17,914 nucleotides of DNA, taken from positions 10,586 through 28,499 of the forward strand of contig CAJUES010000046.1 of assembly GCA_910585765.1 (NCBI GenBank). The letters are read 5' to 3'. Position 1 is the stretch's first letter, and each line of letters begins with the position of its first letter. Shown in pieces: positions 13,596-17,914 of this stretch. The notes below the pieces were generated by a model. The model saw only the letters and a program-made list of their open reading frames with translations. It ran no database searches and was not told the DNA's origin. A program made the position numbers and the translations under genes. Origin of the DNA: an uncultured Lachnospiraceae bacterium. Lineage in GTDB: Bacteria; Bacillota; Clostridia; Lachnospirales; Lachnospiraceae.

Positions 13596-14834
13596 GTGAA
13601 GCAGAATGTTTACACAGTTGCCCAGATCAATTCCTACATCAAGAACATGTTCACGCAGGATTACATGCTGCGGTCTGTTCTGGTGAAGGGCGAGGTCAGT
13701 AATTGTAAGTACCATTCGTCGGGGCACATCTATTTTACGTTAAAAGATGTCAAGGGCGTCATCGCCTGTGTCATGTTTGCCGGCAATCGCACCGGACTTT
13801 CTTTCAGACTGGAGGAAGGGCAGATGGTGGTGGTTGGCGGTACAGTTGACGTGTACGAGAGAGACGGAAAATACCAGCTCTATGCGAAGCAGATCACACT
13901 CGACGGCGCGGGCGTGCTGTATGAAAAGTTTGACCGCATGAAGCGCAAGCTGGAGGAAATGGGGATGTTCGCGCCGGAGTACAAGCAGCCCATCCCGCGC
14001 TATATCAGGACACTGGGTGTCGTGACCGCGCCCACGGGGGCGGCGGTGCGCGATATCATCAACATCGCGACGAGACGCAACCCTTATGTGCAGATCATAC
14101 TTTATCCTGCGGTCGTGCAGGGAGATCAGGCGGCAGCGAGCATCGTTAACGGGATCCGCGCGCTGGAGCAGCTCGGGGTGGACGTGATGATCGTCGGCAG
14201 GGGCGGCGGTTCTATCGAGGATCTGTGGGCATTTAACGAGGAGGCGGTGGCGCAGGCGGTGTTTGACTGCCAGGTGCCTGTCATATCGGCGGTCGGGCAT
14301 GAGACGGACACGACGATCACGGACTTTGTGGCGGATCTGAGGGCGCCGACACCCTCGGCAGCGGCGGAGCTTGCTGTCTATGATATTGAGCAGCTGACGG
14401 ACAGGCTTGCGGGGTACGGCAGTGCCCTGGACCATGCCATGCAGCAGCAGATCCGCAGGCAGCGGACCGGACTGGAAAACCGCAGGCTGCGCTTAAAGTA
14501 TCTGAGTCCGGCGAGTCAGATCCAGCAAAAGCGCACGTATTCGATGGATCTGGAGGGAAGGCTCTCGGGGCTGATGAACAGCGCGCTCACCGGGCAGCGG
14601 CACCGGATGGCACTGTACGCCGAGAAACTAAAAGGATTGTCGCCCCTCGAGAAGCTCAGCCAGGGGTATGCGTATGTCGAGGATGCGGATCACAAGGTGA
14701 TAAGCGATGTGAACAGTGTGATGCCGGAGGATATGGTGCGGATCTACGTGAAAAACGGCACGATACAGGCAAAAGTGAAGGAGATAAATGAGGTAAAATA
14801 TGGCGAAGGAGCAGACGCTCGAGCAGGTGTTTGA
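13596..14834 (+). CDS. xseA: Exodeoxyribonuclease VII large subunit
   Basis: The catalytic subunit of exonuclease VII, which degrades single-stranded DNA to oligonucleotides. It is 412 aa. An N-terminal OB-fold runs over about residues 1-100 (YTVAQINSYIKNMF, LRSVLVKGEVSN, SGHIYFTLKD). The catalytic core carries the conserved GVVTAPTGAAVRDI, then VQIILYPAVVQGD, then the Gly-rich MIVGRGGGSIEDLWAFNEE, VISAVGHETDTTITDFVADLRAPTPSAAAEL. The C-terminal helical part (LSPLEKLSQGYA) is complete. I chose GTG 13596 because GGAGG (13584-13588) lies at 7 nt. A GTG at 13590 would be only 1 nt from that site. The last 35 nt overlap xseB, so the two subunits are probably translationally coupled. Confidence 0.97.
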   Translation: MKQNVYTVAQINSYIKNMFTQDYMLRSVLVKGEVSNCKYHSSGHIYFTLKDVKGVIACVMFAGNRTGLSFRLEEGQMVVVGGTVDVYERDGKYQLYAKQITLDGAGVLYEKFDRMKRKLEEMGMFAPEYKQPIPRYIRTLGVVTAPTGAAVRDIINIATRRNPYVQIILYPAVVQGDQAAASIVNGIRALEQLGVDVMIVGRGGGSIEDLWAFNEEAVAQAVFDCQVPVISAVGHETDTTITDFVADLRAPTPSAAAELAVYDIEQLTDRLAGYGSALDHAMQQQIRRQRTGLENRRLRLKYLSPASQIQQKRTYSMDLEGRLSGLMNSALTGQRHRMALYAEKLKGLSPLEKLSQGYAYVEDADHKVISDVNSVMPEDMVRIYVKNGTIQAKVKEINEVKYGEGADARAGV

Positions 14835-15006
14835 CAAGCTCGAGGAGACGATCGGAAAATTGGAGCAGGAGGATATCCCGCTGGAGGAGTCCTTCAAATT
14901 GTACAAAGAGGGCATGAAACTGATCAAGTCCTGCAATGACAGGATCGATAAGGTGGAGAAGGAAGTTCTCAAATTAAACGAAAATGGTGAATTAGATGAA
15001 TTTTGA
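14800..15006 (+). CDS. xseB: Exodeoxyribonuclease VII small subunit
   Basis: The small subunit of exonuclease VII. Several copies bind the XseA helical domain. It is 68 aa, typical for the family, with the recognisable pattern TLEQVFDKLEETIGKLEQED, then IPLEESFKLYKEGMKL, then a helix rich in Lys and Glu. It begins inside xseA (35-nt overlap), with TGAGG at 7-nt spacing, and its own end overlaps ispA by 11 nt. Confidence 0.96.
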   Translation: MAKEQTLEQVFDKLEETIGKLEQEDIPLEESFKLYKEGMKLIKSCNDRIDKVEKEVLKLNENGELDEF

Positions 15007-15901
15007 TATAATGTTGGAGCGCAAGGTAAAGGAAATCGAGTCGATCATAAAAGGATATCTCCCGGAGGAGAGCGGCTGGGCAAAGACGGTGGCGGAAGCG
15101 ATGAACTACAGTGTCAACGTGGGCGGCAAGCGTCTGCGCCCCATGCTGATGGCGGAGACGTACCGGCTTTTCGGCGGCACGGACAGCGTGATCGAACCGT
15201 TTATGGCGGCGATCGAGATGATACACACGTATTCTCTCGTGCACGACGATCTGCCGGCAATGGACAATGACGAGTACCGCAGGGGCAAAAAGACGACGTG
15301 GGTGGTCTACGGTGATGCCATGGCGATCCTGGCGGGAGACGGGCTCTTGAATTACGCTTTTGAGACGGCGCTCAGATCCTTTGGGATGCCGGGCAGTGAC
15401 GCGGACAGAAAAGCGAAGGCGCTATCCATACTCGCCGGGAAAGCGGGGATCTACGGAATGATCGGCGGACAGACAGCCGACATCGAGGCGGAAGCCATGG
15501 GAGACCGGGTGACGCAGGAGCAGCTTTTGTTTATCCACGAGCACAAGACCGCGGCGCTGGTGCAGGCGGCAATGATGGTGGGGGCGGTTCTTGCTGGCGC
15601 AGACGACGAGCAGATCCGTCTGGTGGAAAAGGCAGCGTATGAGATCGGCATCGCTTTTCAGATACAGGACGATATCCTCGATGTGACGAGCAGTCTCGAG
15701 ACGCTGGGAAAGCCTGTCGGAAGCGATGCGAGGAACCAGAAGACGACCTATGTCACATTGAAGGGGATCCAGGAGGCATCCCGGGAGCAGAGGCAAATGT
15801 CGGACCACGCTATAGGGATGCTGCGATCCCTGGAGGAAGATGGCGCCCGGAACGAGTTTCTGATAGAATTGATACGGAGTCTGATCACACGGATCAAATA
15901 G
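14996..15901 (+). CDS. ispA: Polyprenyl synthetase, probable farnesyl (or geranylgeranyl) diphosphate synthase
   Basis: A cytosolic trans-prenyltransferase that condenses isopentenyl diphosphate with allylic diphosphates, mainly to farnesyl diphosphate. This supplies undecaprenyl-phosphate and other isoprenoids. It is 301 aa. The first Asp-rich motif is HDDLPAMDND (Asp84, Asp85, Asp90) followed by RRGKKTTW. The second is QDDILD (Asp225, Asp226, Asp229). VGGKRLRPML (residues 43-52) is the conserved IPP-binding region, and the final LIRSLITRIK is family-like. Chain length (C15 or C20) cannot be fixed by eye. The start at 14996 overlaps xseB and lacks a strong ribosome binding site, so translation probably depends on coupling; ATG 15011 is an alternative. 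dxs follows after 69 nt. Confidence 0.94.
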   Translation: MNFDIMLERKVKEIESIIKGYLPEESGWAKTVAEAMNYSVNVGGKRLRPMLMAETYRLFGGTDSVIEPFMAAIEMIHTYSLVHDDLPAMDNDEYRRGKKTTWVVYGDAMAILAGDGLLNYAFETALRSFGMPGSDADRKAKALSILAGKAGIYGMIGGQTADIEAEAMGDRVTQEQLLFIHEHKTAALVQAAMMVGAVLAGADDEQIRLVEKAAYEIGIAFQIQDDILDVTSSLETLGKPVGSDARNQKTTYVTLKGIQEASREQRQMSDHAIGMLRSLEEDGARNEFLIELIRSLITRIK

Positions 15902-15907
15902 TCAAAT

Positions 15908-15936
15908 TTCACGGATAAATTCTACTGATGTATAGA
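15908..15936 (+). promoter_or_regulatory. Possible weak promoter before dxs
   Basis: TTCACG (15908-15913) and TATAGA (15931-15936), 17 bp apart, each match four of six consensus bases. They lie in the 69-nt ispA-dxs gap. This may only supplement transcription from upstream. Confidence 0.3.
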
Positions 15937-15970
15937 ACCGATTCTGAAAGGTAAAGGCGCTGGGTATGAT

Positions 15971-17839
15971 ATGAGTATGATATTAGAAACGATAGAGAAA
16001 GAAAATGATATAAAAAACGTGGCACCCGAAAACTGGAACCTGCTGGCGGAGGAGATCAGAAATTTCCTGATTAACAAGATCAGTGTCACGGGAGGGCATC
16101 TCGGATCCAATCTCGGGGCAGTGGAGCTGACCATGGCGCTGCATCTGAGCCTGAACCTGCCGCAGGACAAGATCGTGTGGGATGTGGGGCACCAGTCCTA
16201 TACGCACAAATTGCTGACGGGCAGGCGCCTGGGGTTTGAGAGCCTGCGCAAATACGGCGGGATGAGCGGCTTTCCCAAGAGAAAGGAGAGCGAGTGTGAC
16301 TGTTTTGATACAGGTCACAGTTCCACGTCCATCTCGGCGGGGCTGGGGCTTGTCAAGGCGCGGGATCTTCGCGGTGAGGATCATACGATCATCTCTGTCA
16401 TCGGCGACGGCTCCCTCACGGGCGGGATGGCGTATGAGGCGCTGAACAATGCCTCGCGCCTGAAAAAGAACTTTATCATTGTCCTGAACGACAATAACAT
16501 GTCGATCTCGGAAAATGTCGGCGGTGTGTCAAAATATCTCAACAATATCAGAACAGCGGACAAGTACCTTGACATGAAGGAGGGGATCTACAATTCCCTC
16601 ATGGAATCAAACCTGGAGCCGATCGTCACGAGCATCAGGCGGGCGAAAAGCTCTGTGAAACATCTGGTGATCCCGGGCATGTTCTTTGAGGATATGGGGA
16701 TTACATACTTAGGGCCTGTGGACGGGCACAATATCAGCGCGATGATGAAGGTCCTGCGGGAGGCAAAGCGCTGCAAATCGGCGGTGCTGGTGCACGTGAT
16801 CACGCAGAAAGGCAAAGGGTTTGCGCCGGCGGAGAAACACCCGGCGCGCTTTCACGGTGCGGAGCCTTTTGACGTGAAGACAGGGCTTCCGCTCACGGCA
16901 AAGGAGAAGTCAAGCTACACGGATGTCTTTTCGACGGTGATGTGCAAGCTCGGGGACCGCTATCATGACGTCGTGGCGATCACGGCGGCGATGCCTGACG
17001 GCACGGGGTTGAAACGGTTTCGGAATATGTACCCCGACAGGTTCTTTGATGTCGGGATCGCAGAGGAGCACGCGGTGACTTTCGCGGCAGGGCTTGCAGC
17101 CGGCGGCATGCGTCCGGTGGTGGCGGTCTACTCCTCCTTTTTGCAGCGGGCTTATGACCAGATCCTGCACGACGTCTGTATCCAGAATCTTCCGGTGGTC
17201 TTTGCGATCGACAGGGCAGGGCTGGTGGGGAGCGACGGGGAGACCCATCAGGGGATCTTTGACCTGTCATACCTGTCCTCCATACCCAATATGCATATCA
17301 TGGCGCCCAAAAATAAGTGGGAGCTGTCGGATATGCTGAAATTCGCGGTGGCGTTTGGCGGACCGATCGCGCTACGCTATCCGAGGGGCGAGGCGTATGA
17401 CGGTCTCCGCGAGTACCGCGAGCCGATCTGCTTCGGAAGGGCGGAGTGGATCTACCGCGAGAGGGATATCGCGCTTGTGGCAGTGGGCAGTATGGTCAAG
17501 GCTGCGCTCACAGTGCGGGAGGAGCTTGTCGGAAAAGGATACCGCTGCAGCGTCATCAACGCCCGTTTTGTCAAGCCGGTCGATACAGGGATGCTCGACG
17601 AAGCGGCAAAAGATCACAGGCTTTTTGTGACAATGGAAGAAAATGTGGCGAGCGGCGGCTTTGGCGAGAAAGTGCGCGGATATCTCGACGAACATCACCC
17701 GGGGACAGAACTTGTCGCGATCAATATACCTGACGAGTATGTGGAACATGGAAATGTCGATATACTGCGCCGCGAGGTGGGGATCGATGCGGGGACGATC
17801 ACACAGCGCGTTCTCGAAAAATGCAGCGCGCTCTGGTGA
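15971..17839 (+). CDS. dxs: 1-deoxy-D-xylulose-5-phosphate synthase
   Basis: A thiamine diphosphate enzyme that joins pyruvate and glyceraldehyde-3-phosphate in the first step of the DXP (MEP) isoprenoid pathway. It is 622 aa, full length. The N-terminal domain has TGGHLGSNLGAVELT and DVGHQSYTHKLLTGR. The ThDP motif runs from GDGSLTGGMAYEALNNA (residues 145-161) to NDNNMSI (173-179). The central domain carries the cofactor-activating Glu365 in VGIAEEHAVTFAAG, and DRAGLVGSDGETHQG is also present. The C-terminal transketolase domain ends VEHGNVDILRREVGID. The start at 15971 has a second in-frame ATG two codons on and only a modest ribosome binding site (AAAGG upstream). It fits with ispA in the same pathway just upstream. 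The gene is intact, although the contig ends 75 nt after the stop codon. Confidence 0.98.
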   Translation: MSMILETIEKENDIKNVAPENWNLLAEEIRNFLINKISVTGGHLGSNLGAVELTMALHLSLNLPQDKIVWDVGHQSYTHKLLTGRRLGFESLRKYGGMSGFPKRKESECDCFDTGHSSTSISAGLGLVKARDLRGEDHTIISVIGDGSLTGGMAYEALNNASRLKKNFIIVLNDNNMSISENVGGVSKYLNNIRTADKYLDMKEGIYNSLMESNLEPIVTSIRRAKSSVKHLVIPGMFFEDMGITYLGPVDGHNISAMMKVLREAKRCKSAVLVHVITQKGKGFAPAEKHPARFHGAEPFDVKTGLPLTAKEKSSYTDVFSTVMCKLGDRYHDVVAITAAMPDGTGLKRFRNMYPDRFFDVGIAEEHAVTFAAGLAAGGMRPVVAVYSSFLQRAYDQILHDVCIQNLPVVFAIDRAGLVGSDGETHQGIFDLSYLSSIPNMHIMAPKNKWELSDMLKFAVAFGGPIALRYPRGEAYDGLREYREPICFGRAEWIYRERDIALVAVGSMVKAALTVREELVGKGYRCSVINARFVKPVDTGMLDEAAKDHRLFVTMEENVASGGFGEKVRGYLDEHHPGTELVAINIPDEYVEHGNVDILRREVGIDAGTITQRVLEKCSALW

Positions 17840-17867
17840 TAGACTGGTGACAAAACTGGTGATAAAG
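17833..17867 (+). repeat. Three tandem CTGGTGA units over the dxs stop codon
   Basis: CTGGTGA starts at 17833, 17844 and 17856, each followed by a YARA-like tail, giving near-identical units of 11-12 bp. The first unit holds the dxs stop (TGG TGA). The third contains GTG ATA AAG, which could begin the next gene, but the contig is cut by adapter at 17868, so this cannot be decided. Confidence 0.6.
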
Positions 17868-17914
17868 AGATCGGAAGAGCACACGTCTGAACTCCAGTCA
17901 CACAAACATCTCGT
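17868..17914 (+). other. Illumina TruSeq adapter sequence (not genomic)
   Basis: From 17868 to 17901 the bases match the TruSeq read-1 3' adapter exactly (AGATCGGAAGAGC and onward for 34 nt). ACAAAC (17902-17907) is then in the place of a 6-nt index, and ATCTCGT (17908-17914) is the beginning of the following flow-cell sequence. The biological sequence therefore ends at about 17867. Confidence 0.98.

Noticed and set aside
17372..17905. Minus-strand open frames at the contig end that start with CDWSSDVCSSDL or TGVQTCALPI.
   Set aside because: Their N-termini are translated adapter sequence and the rest is antisense to dxs. They are not genes.

Overview
The window looks like a chromosomal contig end from an endospore-forming Clostridia bacterium, most likely a Lachnospiraceae-type gut Firmicute. 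The basis is a complete spoIIIA sporulation operon, Firmicute-style ribosome binding sites, DXP-pathway isoprenoid genes and moderately GC-rich coding sequence. This placement is inferred from gene content and protein resemblance, not from a search. Every gene I can support is on the + strand. The contig ends are not clean. The last 47 bases are Illumina TruSeq adapter, and the first 15 bases do not fit the gene that follows them.

Layout. (1) 16-810: a HAD/Cof-type phosphatase truncated at its 5' end. (2) 828-3114: a sigma-A-like promoter, an acidic 198-aa protein of unknown function, an 11-TM sodium:neurotransmitter-type symporter whose Shine-Dalgarno is separated from its ATG by a hairpin, and a strong intrinsic terminator. 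(3) 3146-8375: a near-consensus sigma-E promoter followed by all eight genes spoIIIAA-AB-AC-AD-AE-AF-AG-AH. SpoIIIAF is short and lacks most of its soluble domain, SpoIIIAE has no visible signal peptide, and SpoIIIAH has a long acidic linker. (4) 8401-12501: an extended -10 promoter and three genes unrelated to sporulation: deoB (phosphopentomutase), prfC (release factor 3) and a putative transglutaminase-like lipoprotein. (5) 12611-17839: a near-consensus sigma-A promoter and the conserved block asp23/gls24-like, nusB, xseA, xseB, ispA, dxs.

How the genes work together. The spoIIIA block encodes the mother-cell side of the channel joining mother cell and forespore during engulfment, and its own terminator-then-sigma-E-promoter junction insulates it from vegetative transcription. 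The downstream block couples an envelope-associated Asp23 protein, a transcription antitermination factor, exonuclease VII and the first step of the DXP pathway (dxs) with prenyl diphosphate synthesis (ispA). The spoIIIA operon is often followed directly by the asp23-nusB-xseA block in related Clostridia; here a 4.1-kb deoB-prfC-lipoprotein segment lies between them.

I see no mobile element, CRISPR array, rRNA, tRNA, toxin-antitoxin or defence system. The window is mostly ordinary core genome. The most interesting items are the hairpin-bridged ribosome binding site of the symporter, the domain-poor SpoIIIAF, the signal-less SpoIIIAE, and the contig-end artefacts.
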